Assembly: GCA_049602155.1 (NCBI GenBank)
Contig: JBMYRH010000029.1
Span: 1 to 64,000, forward strand
Length of the DNA stretch: 64,000 nt
Reading direction: 5' to 3'
Source of the DNA: JBMYRH01 sp049602155
GTDB taxonomy: Bacteria; Myxococcota_A; UBA9042; PHBI01; JBMYRH01
Shown here: positions 1 through 8,872 of the stretch, piece after piece
Numbering within the stretch: the first letter of the stretch is position 1
How the letters are laid out: the number at the start of each line of letters is the position of its first letter
The notes under the pieces: model-generated
Told to the model about the DNA's origin: nothing
The model's input: only the letters and a program-made list of their open reading frames with translations
Databases searched by the model: none
Made by a program: the position numbers and the translations under genes

Positions 1-1344
1 CTGGCCCCTCGGCAGAGGCTTGTCTCCGCGGCCTTCGCGCTGCGCGCAGGCCAGGCCGAAAGCGCCGAGCTGGCCGATGATTCGGACCGCTTGGGCGGCG
101 TCGACGCCGCGGAGTACGCCTTGCTCAGCGACCTGCCCGGGATGTGCGTCACCGACGCGGAGCTGCAAGACGTCCTGGCCCAGGAGGCCTACCTCGACGT
201 GGGGGCCTTGGCGGTCTACCTGACCGACAGCGGTTATGTCCCCGGCCCGCACTTCTCGGGTCAGTTCGCAGACCTCGAGGGGGTGCCGGCGGCGCTCCAG
301 AAGCTGAGCCTGACCGCCGACGGCAGCCTGGCCTTCGCGGACACCACCATCATCAACGCGGCCGGCGAGTGGGTCGGTGCTGCTACGGGGCTCCAGGGCC
401 CACCCGGGCAAGACGGAGAGGACGGCGCGCCTGGTGAGCAGGGCCCGCCCGGGCAGAACGGTCAGGACGGCGTACCAGGCGAGCAGGGCCCACCCGGGCA
501 GAACGGCCAGGACGGCGCACCCGGCGAGCAGGGCCCACCGGGGCAGAATGGTCAGGACGGGCAAGAGGGCCCGCCGGGCGTCCAGGGTGAGACTGGCGAG
601 CAGGGCATTCAAGGTGTCCCGGGCGCGGACGGCGTGAGCGTTCTCCTCACCACCGCCGTGGAAGCTGAGGGATCGAACTGCACAGTGGGAGGCGTGAAGA
701 TCAGCTCGGGAGCCGACCTCAACGGAAATGGAGTGCTCGACGCCACAGAGATCCAGGGCGTGGACTACGTGTGCAACGGTGAGGCCGGTGCGGATGGAGC
801 CGGAGGCGGAGACAGCACCATCTCAGGGCTCGCGCTCGAGTGTCAGACCGTGGTCGAGAGCATGTCCACGTCTGACAAGATCGTGACCTGCCCCGAGGGC
901 TGGAACATGACCGGTGGCGGCTACTTCTTCGGACACGTGCTGCCGAACTATCCGTCCGGCAACGGCTGGTTCTGTGACGGCGATCCCGGAACCAGCGGGG
1001 CAGCGTGTTACGCTCGCTGCTGTCAGGTCGATGGGTCCGAGGCGACCGTGAGCGGCGGCGGTGGAGCGGTGTCCTCTGGACAGCTGGCGATGGCGCTGGA
1101 TGGGCTCTATTTGCGCACCGCGAGTGCAGGCTCCAATCAGACGGTCACGGCGCGCTGTGATGCGGTAGACGATGTGGTGTGGACCGGCGGATGTGACGCA
1201 CATCCCGGGACCGTCCACATCTCGCATCCGGTTGACATGCTGGACTCCAATGTGGAGTCGGGCTGGGAGTGCAAGCCGAGCGGAGCGCCATCCACGGCGT
1301 TTGTCTATTGCATCCCCGGGTCAGCGCTGGTGTCTGACGAATGA
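1..1344 (+). CDS. Collagen-like surface protein, 5' end outside window
   Basis: The frame is open from base 1 with no credible start, so the gene begins left of the window; 447 residues are visible. The first residues (QRLVSAAFALRAGQAESAE) resemble the conserved segment that precedes collagen or stalk regions in secreted bacterial proteins. Residues 133 to about 211 are Gly-X-Y collagen-like repeats built on a 15-residue unit (GPPGQNGQDG then APGEQ). Next comes a short domain with a DxNGNGVLDxxE loop and paired Cys (about 215-265), which I associate with DUF7151 of Myxococcota. A Cys-rich C-terminal domain follows (CPEGW, CYARCC). It is probably an exported fibrous surface protein; the ligand cannot be told. 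The truncated reading frame at 1482 looks like the head of a relative. Confidence 0.8.
   Translation: MAPRQRLVSAAFALRAGQAESAELADDSDRLGGVDAAEYALLSDLPGMCVTDAELQDVLAQEAYLDVGALAVYLTDSGYVPGPHFSGQFADLEGVPAALQKLSLTADGSLAFADTTIINAAGEWVGAATGLQGPPGQDGEDGAPGEQGPPGQNGQDGVPGEQGPPGQNGQDGAPGEQGPPGQNGQDGQEGPPGVQGETGEQGIQGVPGADGVSVLLTTAVEAEGSNCTVGGVKISSGADLNGNGVLDATEIQGVDYVCNGEAGADGAGGGDSTISGLALECQTVVESMSTSDKIVTCPEGWNMTGGGYFFGHVLPNYPSGNGWFCDGDPGTSGAACYARCCQVDGSEATVSGGGGAVSSGQLAMALDGLYLRTASAGSNQTVTARCDAVDDVVWTGGCDAHPGTVHISHPVDMLDSNVESGWECKPSGAPSTAFVYCIPGSALVSDE
397..561 (+). repeat. 45-bp tandem repeat coding collagen-like units
   Basis: Three full copies and one partial copy of a 45-base unit, each coding a 15-residue Gly-X-Y block (GPPGQ[ND]G[QE]DGxPGEQ), start at 397, 442, 487 and 532. 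Copy-number change by slippage would alter stalk length without shifting frame. Confidence 0.85.
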
Positions 1345-1481
1345 ACCCGACCCGACTCAATTCAAGCCCGGACTCTGGGTAATCAAGCGTATGAAATAGA
1401 AAGGGTGCACGATAAGACGTCCGCCTAATGGCACGTTCGAGCACCCCGAAAAACCGACGAGCCACGGAGGAAATACAAGGG

Positions 1482-1667
1482 ATGAGACACTTCATCACGC
1501 TGGCGTTCGTTGTTGCTGTCATCTTTGCGGTCACCGCCGCCACCGCCGCGGTGCCCGAGACGCTGCACTACCAGGGCTACCTGACCAACGCCGTGGGCGA
1601 CCCGGTGCACTGCCCGGACCTGGTGGCCTGCCCCGACGAGCCCTTTGTCCTGACCTCTTGCCCCTAA
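1482..1667 (+). pseudogene. Truncated N-terminal fragment of a surface protein family
   Basis: An ATG at 1482 sits after a good ribosome-binding site (ACGGAGG, 1464-1470) and opens a 61-residue frame with a clear signal peptide (MRHFITLAFVVAVIFAVTAA) followed by PETLHYQGYLTNAVGDPVHC, then stops. I know PETLHYQGYL-type starts as the head of longer secreted proteins whose later part contains an AFALRAGQAE-like segment. That segment is what the gene at the left edge begins with, so this looks like the head of a second family member whose body is gone. A functional 61-residue secreted peptide is the alternative. The body is not resumed in any frame before the next gene at 1888. Confidence 0.55.
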
Positions 1668-1887
1668 GGCGCAGCCGCGGGGGGCCCAGCCGCTGCGGCA
1701 AAGCCTCACCAGGAGAACGTCACTGTCCGTTCGGCCCCTGGGGTCGCGCCGCCTGACATGTGCCGGCGTCGCTTGGTCGCCGCGAGCGTTGGCGTGAGAT
1801 TCTGACTGGCTAGTGCACTCAGGGTTGGCGTGCTCCGTCATCGGTGGTGTACCTCTGGGGTGTTCGAAGTGACGTGTTGGTGAGGGT

Positions 1888-3399
1888 GTGTTGACGAGAC
1901 AGCCGAACAAGGCGCGCATTAAGGTGACGCGACAGCGTCCCGACCGCTGTGGGAGGCGGGCCCTGGCTCAGGCCATCTTCACCCTGAGCCTGTGCGCGCT
2001 CTGGGCGTGCGCGACGGCGCCGCCGGGGACGGAGCGCCACGCGGGTGTGGGCGCTGAGGTCTCGGAGCCGGCGCTGGCCGCGCCCCCGAGCCGGCTGGGC
2101 GGCGAGACCACCGTCGACGTCACGAACAAGCACGCCTTTGGCCGGTCCTTGGCCAACCTCCCTGTCGCGCAGCTCCGCACCTTTGCGTATGGCAACCGCC
2201 TCTTCAATACGACCTGGGTGACCGCGCCCGCCTCGGTCGAGGACTTCGATGGGCTGGGGCCGCTCTTTAACAGGAGCTCCTGCGTGGGCTGTCACGTTCG
2301 AGACGGCCGTGGGCGCGCGCCAGAGCCTGGCGAGGCGCGCCTGACCTCGTCGCTGGTGCGCATCAGCGCCGAGGGCACAGGCCCTTATGGCGGCCCCAAG
2401 CCTCACCCGGTCTACGGGGGACAGCTGCAGGACAAGGCCACCGCGCCCCACGCCGCCGAGGGCCGCGTCGTCATCACCTACAGCGACCACCCGGTGCGCT
2501 ACCCCGACGGCACCGAGCGCACCCTGCGTCGCCCGACGATGACCGTGACCAACTTCGGCGACGGCGCCCCCGAGCCGCCGCTCCAAACCTCGTTCCGCGT
2601 CGCCTCAGCGGTCCACGGCTTAGGGCTGTTGGAGGCTGTGCCCGAGGAGGCTATCTTGGCCTGGTCAGATCCTCAGGACCGTGACTCGGATGGCATCTCG
2701 GGGCGGCCAAACCGCGTATGGGATAGGGCCGCGGGCGCGCTGGCCCTGGGCCGCTTTGGTTGGAAAGCCGGGCAGCCGAACCTCACCCAGCAGTCCGCCG
2801 CCGCCTTCGCCGGCGACGTCGGCATCACGTCGTCGCTGGTCCCTCAAGATGACAGGACCACGGCTCAGCGTGCGCGCCTCCCAGGGCCTGACGGCGGCTC
2901 CCCAGAGCTGAGGGATAGCGACCTGACCGGGCTCGTCTTTTACCTGCGCGCCCTGGCCGTGCCGGCTGCCCGGACCACGGGGGAGGGCGTGGACTCCGGT
3001 GTGATTGCGCGCGGCTTTCATCACTTCCAAGAGGTTGGCTGCGTCGGCTGTCATCGGTCGACACTGGAGACCGCATCGGACGTAGCGCTGCCCTCGCTCG
3101 CACAGCAGACCATTCACCCCTTCACCGACTTGTTGCTCCATGACATGGGGGAGGGCTTGGCGGACGACAGGGCGGAGTTCGCGGCCAACGGTCGCGAGTG
3201 GCGGACGCCGCCGCTCTGGGGCCTTGGGCTCATCGAGGTCGTTAATGGACATACGCACCTGCTCCATGACGGAAGAGCCCGGGACGTCGAGGAGGCCATC
3301 TTGTGGCATGGCGGCGAGGCGCAGCGGAGCCGTGACCGCTTCATGGCGCTCCCAAAGGGCGAGCGAGAGGCGCTCATGGTCTTCCTGATGAGCCTCTAG
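1888..3399 (+). CDS. Dihaem thiol-oxidoreductase-like lipoprotein (DUF1111/DHOR)
   Basis: 503 residues, the usual size for COG3488/DHOR proteins. A basic N-terminus is followed by a hydrophobic stretch ending in LWAC, a lipobox, so the protein is probably anchored in the envelope. Two c-type haem sites are present: CVGCH near residue 131 and CVGCH near residue 387. The motifs DxDGISGRPN and LLHDMGEGLAD are typical of the family. DHOR proteins are predicted periplasmic electron-transfer enzymes; the physiological substrate is not established. The start is GTG with GGTGAGGG upstream; a GTG at 1924 is possible. It ends 2 bases before the convergent gene at 3402. Confidence 0.85.
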   Translation: MLTRQPNKARIKVTRQRPDRCGRRALAQAIFTLSLCALWACATAPPGTERHAGVGAEVSEPALAAPPSRLGGETTVDVTNKHAFGRSLANLPVAQLRTFAYGNRLFNTTWVTAPASVEDFDGLGPLFNRSSCVGCHVRDGRGRAPEPGEARLTSSLVRISAEGTGPYGGPKPHPVYGGQLQDKATAPHAAEGRVVITYSDHPVRYPDGTERTLRRPTMTVTNFGDGAPEPPLQTSFRVASAVHGLGLLEAVPEEAILAWSDPQDRDSDGISGRPNRVWDRAAGALALGRFGWKAGQPNLTQQSAAAFAGDVGITSSLVPQDDRTTAQRARLPGPDGGSPELRDSDLTGLVFYLRALAVPAARTTGEGVDSGVIARGFHHFQEVGCVGCHRSTLETASDVALPSLAQQTIHPFTDLLLHDMGEGLADDRAEFAANGREWRTPPLWGLGLIEVVNGHTHLLHDGRARDVEEAILWHGGEAQRSRDRFMALPKGEREALMVFLMSL

Positions 3400-3401
3400 G
3401 G

Positions 3402-4400
3402 CTAGGCGCCGAGCTGCACAGCTTGGCCGAGCCCACGCGCTCTGGCCGCGGTGGTGACCTCGAAGCCGACGGCCACGTCTTGAAGCGCGGTGCCCGTCGA
3501 GTCGTAGAGGGTGATCTCGTCGTCGCTTGTGCGCCCCGGGCGCGCACCGCAGAGGATGGCTCCTATCTCGGCGTGGACCATGTCTGCGGTCATCAGGCCT
3601 TGACCGATGGGGTGCTGGAGTTCGCCCACGGCGACGCACTGGCGGGCGACGTCTGCGACCGCGGTGCAGCGGGCGGTGAGCTCGGCCGTGAGCTCTTGCT
3701 TGCCTGGGCTGTCGGCGCCGACCGCGGCGATAAAGAGGCCAGGTGGGACGTCGCTCAGGGTGACGAGCGGCCCGCGGGCTGGTGTGGCGGTGACGAGCAC
3801 GTCGGCGCCCTTGAGCGCGTCAGTGACCGAGGCGCAGGGGACGACGTCGAGCCCGAAGCTCTCGGCAAAGGCTGTGGCGCGCTCGCGGGTGCGCTCAGGC
3901 GACCGGCCGACGAGCTGCACGCGGGTGATGGGCAGGACGTGGCGGATGGCCTCAACCTGCGTGCGGGCTTGCGTGCCGGTGCCGACCACGGCCATGACCG
4001 CGCTCTCGGGGCGCGCGAGGTGCTTGGCCGCGACCGCGGACGCAGCGCCCGTCCTCACGCGGCTGATTTCGACCGAGTCCAAGACCGCGAGGGGGCAGCC
4101 GGTCTCGGCGTCCGCCAGGTAGATGACACCGACGATGTTCGGCAGGCCGAGGTCGCTGTTGCCGAAGAACCCGCCGTTGGCCTTGAGCCCGAAGACGCCG
4201 GTGTCGCCGTCGTGGAGCACGCCGCCGGTCTTGATGTGGAACTCGCCGCGGGGGACGTCGGCGTGCAGCAGGTTCGGCGCGATGACGCTGTCTCGACCGT
4301 GGGCCGCCATGACGCGCTCTACGGCGCTTATCGCCAGGTCCATGTCGAGGACAGCGCTGATCTCTGAGTGGGTCAGGATGCAGGTCTCGGGGCGCGTCAT
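3402..4400 (-). CDS. Ornithine cyclodeaminase / mu-crystallin family protein
   Basis: 332 residues with the fold order of the OCD/mu-crystallin family: N-terminal dimerisation part, HIKTGG substrate-site motif, central Rossmann segment VVGTGTQARTQVEAI and a C-terminal return. Members reduce or deaminate small amino or imino acids (ornithine, alanine, lysine-derived ketimines) with NAD(P)H, so the exact substrate cannot be read here. ATG at 4400 has GGAG six bases upstream; a GTG at 4412 would add four residues. A lipoprotein gene lies 68 bases upstream on the same strand and might be cotranscribed. Confidence 0.85.
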   Translation of the reverse strand: MTRPETCILTHSEISAVLDMDLAISAVERVMAAHGRDSVIAPNLLHADVPRGEFHIKTGGVLHDGDTGVFGLKANGGFFGNSDLGLPNIVGVIYLADAETGCPLAVLDSVEISRVRTGAASAVAAKHLARPESAVMAVVGTGTQARTQVEAIRHVLPITRVQLVGRSPERTRERATAFAESFGLDVVPCASVTDALKGADVLVTATPARGPLVTLSDVPPGLFIAAVGADSPGKQELTAELTARCTAVADVARQCVAVGELQHPIGQGLMTADMVHAEIGAILCGARPGRTSDDEITLYDSTGTALQDVAVGFEVTTAARARGLGQAVQLGA

Positions 4401-4468
4401 GGGGGGCTCCACCGTGCGGGTTCGTTCGACGTCGTGGATAAGGTGCGTGGGGTCGCCACGGGTCGCGT

Positions 4469-4969
4469 CTACTCGGTGAAGGCCTCGTCGTGGGTCAAGA
4501 CATCATCGTCGGCGACCACGATGGTGGTCTCGGAGGTCTGGTCGTAGACGTCGGTCTCGCCGTCCACGAGCTTGAGGTGCAGCTGGTACGAGCCGGCGTT
4601 GAGGTCGGTGATCTCGTACGTAAAGGTCGGGCCGTCGGTCTTCCACTCTGACAAGCAGCCGTCGGACTCGCCGCCGAACATGCCACCCAAAAACGCGGGG
4701 ACGACGCCGTAGTTCCCCAAGCTGTTCTCCTCGGCGACCATGAGGTTAATGGTGAGGCCATCGGCCGTCCCGGGGGGGAGCGTGATGGTCCCGCTGAGGG
4801 TCGCTGTGCCCTCGTCAAAGCTGTAGACGGAGCCTTGGATATCCGCGCCACAGTCCGCGGAAGCGCCGCCTCCATCGCCTTCAGCGGTGCTTGAATCGCA
4901 GCCCATGAGGGTGATTGGGAGGAGGAGGGCCAACAGGCTGATGATGAGGGTTCGGAATGCGGTACGCAT
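4469..4969 (-). CDS. Small predicted lipoprotein, function unknown
   Basis: 166 residues starting at an ATG with GGAG upstream. A lipoprotein signal peptide ends in the lipobox LMGC, so Cys becomes the lipidated first residue; a Gly/Ser/Asp-rich spacer follows. The remainder is predicted beta-strand rich (alternating hydrophobic segments, LNAGSYQLHLKLVDGE), suggesting one immunoglobulin-like or carboxypeptidase-regulatory-like sandwich. Two further Cys could form a disulfide. The frame is open upstream to 5263, but that stretch has no signal peptide at its start and is probably not translated. Confidence 0.65.
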   Translation of the reverse strand: MRTAFRTLIISLLALLLPITLMGCDSSTAEGDGGGASADCGADIQGSVYSFDEGTATLSGTITLPPGTADGLTINLMVAEENSLGNYGVVPAFLGGMFGGESDGCLSEWKTDGPTFTYEITDLNAGSYQLHLKLVDGETDVYDQTSETTIVVADDDVLTHDEAFTE

Positions 4970-5186
4970 GACAGGAGCTCCGTCGGGGCTGTGAGGTGTC
5001 GACGGGCCCACACTAAGGGGAGCGTTCGACGTTCTCAAGCGCGACGGCGAGGCTGGCTCTGATGGGGGGCTTGGCGCCCCTCCACCGCCACTGGGGCCGG
5101 GGTAAGCGGGGCACGTAAGCGCGACGCGCCTTGTGTGAATGGTGCGATTCAGTGCTACATAGGTGGGACGCACATCAGGAGTCGGC

Positions 5187-5621
5187 ATGTACGAGAAGCA
5201 GCGCAGAGCACCGGTGGCAGGGCAGGGCGCGTCACAGCGTTCAGCCGATTTGGCTGCACCCAAGAGCTCAGACCTCCGCGGGATGAGCTACGCAGAGGGG
5301 AGCGCCCACCTCGCGCCCCCCGTGCAGCTCAGCGCCGCCGCGGCCGCTGGTGGCGGCGATCAAGAGAAGCTCTTGCGCATCGTCACGGCCTACGTCGACG
5401 GCACCTTCGGCGGGGACATGGAGCGCGCCTTTAATCACTACGCCAACGAAGGCACCGTGAACCAGGACGGCGTCACCAAGATGCTCGTGGACGCCGGGGT
5501 GAAGGAGGCCTTCAGCTACTTCAAGTGGAAGTTCATCCCGGGGAAGGTCATGGATCACTTCGACACCGACGGTGACGGGAAGATCGGCGTCGCCGAGTTC
5601 AACAAAGGTCTCGCGGTTTGA
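5187..5621 (+). CDS. EF-hand-containing small protein
   Basis: 144 residues. ATG at 5187 follows AGGAG with a five-base spacer. The C-terminus carries one canonical calcium loop, DTDGDGKIGVAEF, within FDTDGDGKIGVAEFNKGL. An earlier helix-loop segment (HYANEGTVNQDGVTKML) looks like a degenerate partner EF-hand. The N-terminal 60 residues are low in structure and contain LRGMSYAEGSAHLAPPVQ. No signal peptide is visible, so a cytosolic calcium-responsive or protein-partner role is likely. It lies 23 bases upstream of the VF530-type gene and probably shares its transcript. Confidence 0.7.
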   Translation: MYEKQRRAPVAGQGASQRSADLAAPKSSDLRGMSYAEGSAHLAPPVQLSAAAAAGGGDQEKLLRIVTAYVDGTFGGDMERAFNHYANEGTVNQDGVTKMLVDAGVKEAFSYFKWKFIPGKVMDHFDTDGDGKIGVAEFNKGLAV

Positions 5622-5644
5622 GGCCTTGAGAGGGGGAGCGGGCG

Positions 5645-6076
5645 ATGAGTGAAGAGCAGCCCAACAATCCACTCCATGGGCTCACCCTCAAGGCGATCTT
5701 AGAGGCGCTCGTGGAGCGTCACGGCTGGGAGGGCCTCGCCCGGCGCGTGAACATCGCATGCTTTCATAACGAGCCTAGCTTGAAGTCGAGCCTGAAGCTC
5801 TTGAGGAAGACGCCGTGGGCGCGCGAGAAGGTCGAGCGCATCTACCTCGCGGATGTGCGCAAGGCGGCGAGCCGCCGGAAGCGGAACAAGCGTCGGTCGG
5901 AGATGCGTGCACACAAGGCCACGATGACCTCCTCCGGGGCGAGCGCTGAGAAGCCTGAGGCTGCCCCGACGCCCCCCACGCCCAAAGCGACGGCACCCAA
6001 AGCGACGGCACCCAAAGCGACGGCACCCAAAGCGACGGCACCCAAAGCGACGGCACCCAAGGGTGATCTCGCGTAA
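5645..6076 (+). CDS. VF530-type (DUF2132) DNA-binding protein with repeat tail
   Basis: 143 residues. Residues 6-70 match the VF530/DUF2132 family closely (NNPLHGLTLKAILEALV, CFHNEPSLKSSLKLLRKTPW, AREKVE); the Vibrio homologue has been described as a small DNA-binding fold. Family members are usually about 75-90 residues. Here a strongly basic linker (RKAASRRKRNKRR) and a C-terminal tail of PKATA repeats extend it. A Lys/Ala/Pro tail of this kind resembles those of histone H1-like and HU-like chromosomal proteins, which supports nucleic-acid binding (inference). ATG at 5645 follows GGGAGCGG. Confidence 0.8.
   Translation: MSEEQPNNPLHGLTLKAILEALVERHGWEGLARRVNIACFHNEPSLKSSLKLLRKTPWAREKVERIYLADVRKAASRRKRNKRRSEMRAHKATMTSSGASAEKPEAAPTPPTPKATAPKATAPKATAPKATAPKATAPKGDLA
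5981..6055 (+). repeat. Five exact 15-bp tandem repeats (PKATA)
   Basis: The 15-base unit cccaaagcgacggca occurs five times head to tail without a mismatch, coding (PKATA)5 at the C-terminus of the VF530-type protein. Identity at wobble positions points to recent slippage expansion. Confidence 0.95.
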
Positions 6077-6101
6077 GGGAGTGAGCGCTCTCAGCTGAAC
6101 C

Positions 6102-7208
6102 TCAGGGGTGCAGCACGCACCCACCGACATGCAGGCTGTGCCACTTGGCGCGCAACGCAGTGTCGATGTCCTCCATGTCGTAGGCACGGGCGACGTAGGG
6201 GGCCAGCCGTCCCTCGGCGATCCAGCTGTCCAGGGCTGCGAGCCGCTCGATCCGGACGCTCGGGTCTCGGTGGGTGGTGATCGCGGTGGGGCAGCCGAGG
6301 ACGTCCAGGCCCTTCATCATGATGAGGTTCGTCGGGAGCTGGTTGGCGTTCGGTGCGCCGCGTTGGCCCCGCCCTTTGGCGACAAACGGGGTCGCGGCCC
6401 ACCCGACGACCAAGTACCGCGCGCCGAAGGTGACGCAGCGCAGGCTCTCGGCAGAGATGGGGCCGCCGACACCGTCATAGACCACGTCGACCCCGCGCCC
6501 ATCGGTGAGCGCCTTCACGGCGTCGCGCAGCCCTGAACGCTCTCCAGTGATGACCTCTGTCTGCACGATATGGTCCGCGCCTTGCGCCTTCACGATGGCC
6601 AACTTCTCGGCGCTTCGGCCGGTGGCGATGACCGTGGCGCCGACGAGCTTGGCGATGTGCACGGCGGCGAGCCCGGTAGAGCCCGACGCTCCGTGGATCA
6701 AGACGGTGTCCTCAGCCGTGAGCTGCCCCCGGGCCAGCAGGCAGTGATAGGCGGTCTCGTAGTTGCCCAGGAGGCAGGCGCCCTGGTCGAAGCTCCATGA
6801 GGCGGGCAGGGGGCGAAGCGCCGTGGAGGGGGCGACCGCGTAGGTCGCGAAGCCGCCCCAGCCTTGGTGCGGTCCGAGGGAGCGCGGTCCGGTTAACAAG
6901 CCGTCTGCGAGGACTCGGTCGCCGACGGCGTGCTGTGCGGCCGGACCCGCCCAGAGCACCTCGCCGCTGTACTCCAGGCCCGGGCAGTAAGGGGGCGCTG
7001 CCATGTGCTGATATTGGCCGCTCGACATCAGCAGGTCGACCCAGCCGACCGCGGCGCTTCGGACCGCCACCACCACGTCATCAACGGCCAAATGGGCGGG
7101 ATCCGGGGGCGCCTGGTCTTCCAGCTGGAGGTGATGCTCTAGGGCGTCCATGGGCGTCTCACCGAACGCATCGATGATGACTCTGCGACCGACCTCTCCG
7201 AGCGTCAT
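6102..7208 (-). CDS. Zinc-type alcohol dehydrogenase-like / quinone oxidoreductase (MDR)
   Basis: 368 residues, medium-chain dehydrogenase/reductase superfamily. N-terminal GroES-like part (PGLEYSGEVLWAG), then cofactor-binding HGASGSTGLAAVHIAKLVGA, the quinone-oxidoreductase type of nucleotide motif. The Cys/His set of a catalytic zinc site is not evident, so NADPH:quinone or enoyl reduction is more likely than zinc-dependent alcohol oxidation. ATG at 7208 is chosen for its strong site AGGAGAGG just upstream; the frame extends to 7466 but that part lacks family character. The C-terminus overlaps nothing; the neighbouring gene at 5645 is convergent. Confidence 0.8.
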   Translation of the reverse strand: MTLGEVGRRVIIDAFGETPMDALEHHLQLEDQAPPDPAHLAVDDVVVAVRSAAVGWVDLLMSSGQYQHMAAPPYCPGLEYSGEVLWAGPAAQHAVGDRVLADGLLTGPRSLGPHQGWGGFATYAVAPSTALRPLPASWSFDQGACLLGNYETAYHCLLARGQLTAEDTVLIHGASGSTGLAAVHIAKLVGATVIATGRSAEKLAIVKAQGADHIVQTEVITGERSGLRDAVKALTDGRGVDVVYDGVGGPISAESLRCVTFGARYLVVGWAATPFVAKGRGQRGAPNANQLPTNLIMMKGLDVLGCPTAITTHRDPSVRIERLAALDSWIAEGRLAPYVARAYDMEDIDTALRAKWHSLHVGGCVLHP

Positions 7209-7411
7209 GACCTCTCCTTGGGTGTCGGTCAACCCGACCTCCACGACGATGCACCACGTTCGCCGCGGGGCCAACCTCGGCGCTGAGATTAGCCAAGGCG
7301 ACCGAGGAATTGGGGGGCGCCTCGCGGCCTTCAAGGCTCCGCTGTTTTGCCATCTCGCGACCGGACGAGTAGAAGGCCCTGGATCCCTCGAAGGGGTCAG
7401 GGAGTGTGTCG

Positions 7412-8761
7412 ATGTTGCGGGTCCTCTTTGTGAGCGTGTGGGTGGTGTGCGCGTCGGCGTGTGCAAGTGACATGAGCGACGCGATGTCAGAGGACGGGCA
7501 AGCCCCTGCGAGCGGCAAGGGCGACTTGGCTGAGGTGCGCGATGCGGACTGGGCCAACGGCTTCTTCCTGACCCAGATCTACGACGCCGAGTGGAACCCC
7601 GAGGGGGTCGTCGACGACATCGCCTCGAACAATTGCGGCCCAGCTAGCTTGGCCATGTTGATGGCGGAGCGGGGCGGCGCGCCCGCCCTCGAGCCAGAGC
7701 AGGCGATCGACCACGCCCGTGCGCTGATGTACCCGGGCTACCCGGAGATCGATCCGGCGCTCCTCGCCGAGGAGGCGACGCTCTACGTCGAGGGCGCGCT
7801 GACCTTCGTCGATGACGACGCTCACCCCGTCTATCTAGAGCCTGAGGACGCGTCTCCGTCGCTCCATCAGGGCATCGTGAACAGCGGGGGCAACCCTGTC
7901 CTCGGAAGCTCCTGGGGCGAGCTGGACGCGCTCCTCGAGGCCCATGGTGGCGTCATCGCCTATGGGCACATCACCGAGGGCTGGCGCAGCCGCTTCTCGG
8001 AGGACTACGGCACCTCAAACGAGGGCGCCGTGCCGCACTTCATCGCGCTCTTTCCAGCGAGCGAACTCGGTCAGTTCATCGTCTGTGACCCGATGCACCG
8101 GGGAGGGGCGGTGATGATGGATCAGGCCACGCTCGGAGCCTTCTTTCAGAGCCCCGTCAACGTCTACGACACGACGATACGCCTCATCGCCTGGGAGGCC
8201 CCAACCGAAGAGGTCGATGAGGTCCCGGTCGTCGAAGAGGAGGTGGTGGTCGACCCCTACGCGATGGCGCTCGATGTCCACGCCCACCGGGTGGTGCTCG
8301 GTGAGGATGCGCCCGCCGAGGATTACCAGCGTCCGCCAAACCCTGGAGGCTTCAGCCTGTCAGGGACCGAGTTTTGGCAGAAGTGGGCTGGTGGAGAGAG
8401 CCCAACCTACCAATTTGCGGAGGGCACCGAGGCTGGTCGACGGTGCATGATCGCGAGCGGCAAGCGCTTCGAGGCGATCTTGGCCGATCCGCCGCAGGGC
8501 TTGCTCACCCTGCGCCTTGAGTCCAAGTGGTCCGGCTCGTTCTTCAACTGGAACGATGACTACTCCCAGTCCGATTGGGGGGACGGTCAGTCCGCCAGGC
8601 TGTGGGCTTGGAAGACGGGCCTCATCAAGTGGATCAGTCAGACCAGCAAGGATGGCAGTTGCTATCTCCCCACCCTTGAGATGGTCGAGGCGCTCGCCGA
8701 GCGCTGCTTAGAGCAGGCGGTCGAGGACGAGGGCGAGATTGTAGGCTGCTCGGCGTCTTGA
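7412..8761 (+). CDS. C39-like peptidase family lipoprotein
   Basis: 449 residues with a signal peptide ending ASAC, a likely lipobox. Residues 45-260 resemble C39/papain-like peptidases: SNNCGPASLAML carries the presumed catalytic Cys75, VPHFIALFPA the His, and VCDPMH the Asp. C39-like-2 domains of this layout (CGPxS, then HF, then DP) occur in many secreted bacterial proteins. The C-terminal 150 residues, after an acidic linker (VDEVPVVEEEVVVD), form a second domain I do not recognise. ATG at 7412 has GGGAG seven bases before it; a GTG lies two codons upstream. The target is unknown. Confidence 0.7.
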   Translation: MLRVLFVSVWVVCASACASDMSDAMSEDGQAPASGKGDLAEVRDADWANGFFLTQIYDAEWNPEGVVDDIASNNCGPASLAMLMAERGGAPALEPEQAIDHARALMYPGYPEIDPALLAEEATLYVEGALTFVDDDAHPVYLEPEDASPSLHQGIVNSGGNPVLGSSWGELDALLEAHGGVIAYGHITEGWRSRFSEDYGTSNEGAVPHFIALFPASELGQFIVCDPMHRGGAVMMDQATLGAFFQSPVNVYDTTIRLIAWEAPTEEVDEVPVVEEEVVVDPYAMALDVHAHRVVLGEDAPAEDYQRPPNPGGFSLSGTEFWQKWAGGESPTYQFAEGTEAGRRCMIASGKRFEAILADPPQGLLTLRLESKWSGSFFNWNDDYSQSDWGDGQSARLWAWKTGLIKWISQTSKDGSCYLPTLEMVEALAERCLEQAVEDEGEIVGCSAS

Positions 8762-8872
8762 GCTGAGGAGGTCGCGCCGCCGGGCGGGCTTGGGGGCGCT
8801 CCGGGACCTCGCGTTCGCCGGTGAGGTAGACGGGTGAAGCGTGGCCGCATGTGGTCATGCTAGGATTCCGTC

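Noticed and set aside
397..561. Possible CRISPR-like array of 45-base units
   Set aside because: Units are contiguous without spacers and code in-frame Gly-X-Y, so this is a collagen-like coding repeat.
3423..4367. Long plus-strand open frame of 314 codons
   Set aside because: It lies wholly opposite the ornithine-cyclodeaminase homologue, has no family character and an Asp/Gly/Val-biased composition expected from an antisense GC-rich frame.
5981..6055. Possible short tandem regulatory repeat
   Set aside because: It lies inside a coding frame and codes PKATA exactly; no non-coding role is needed to explain it.
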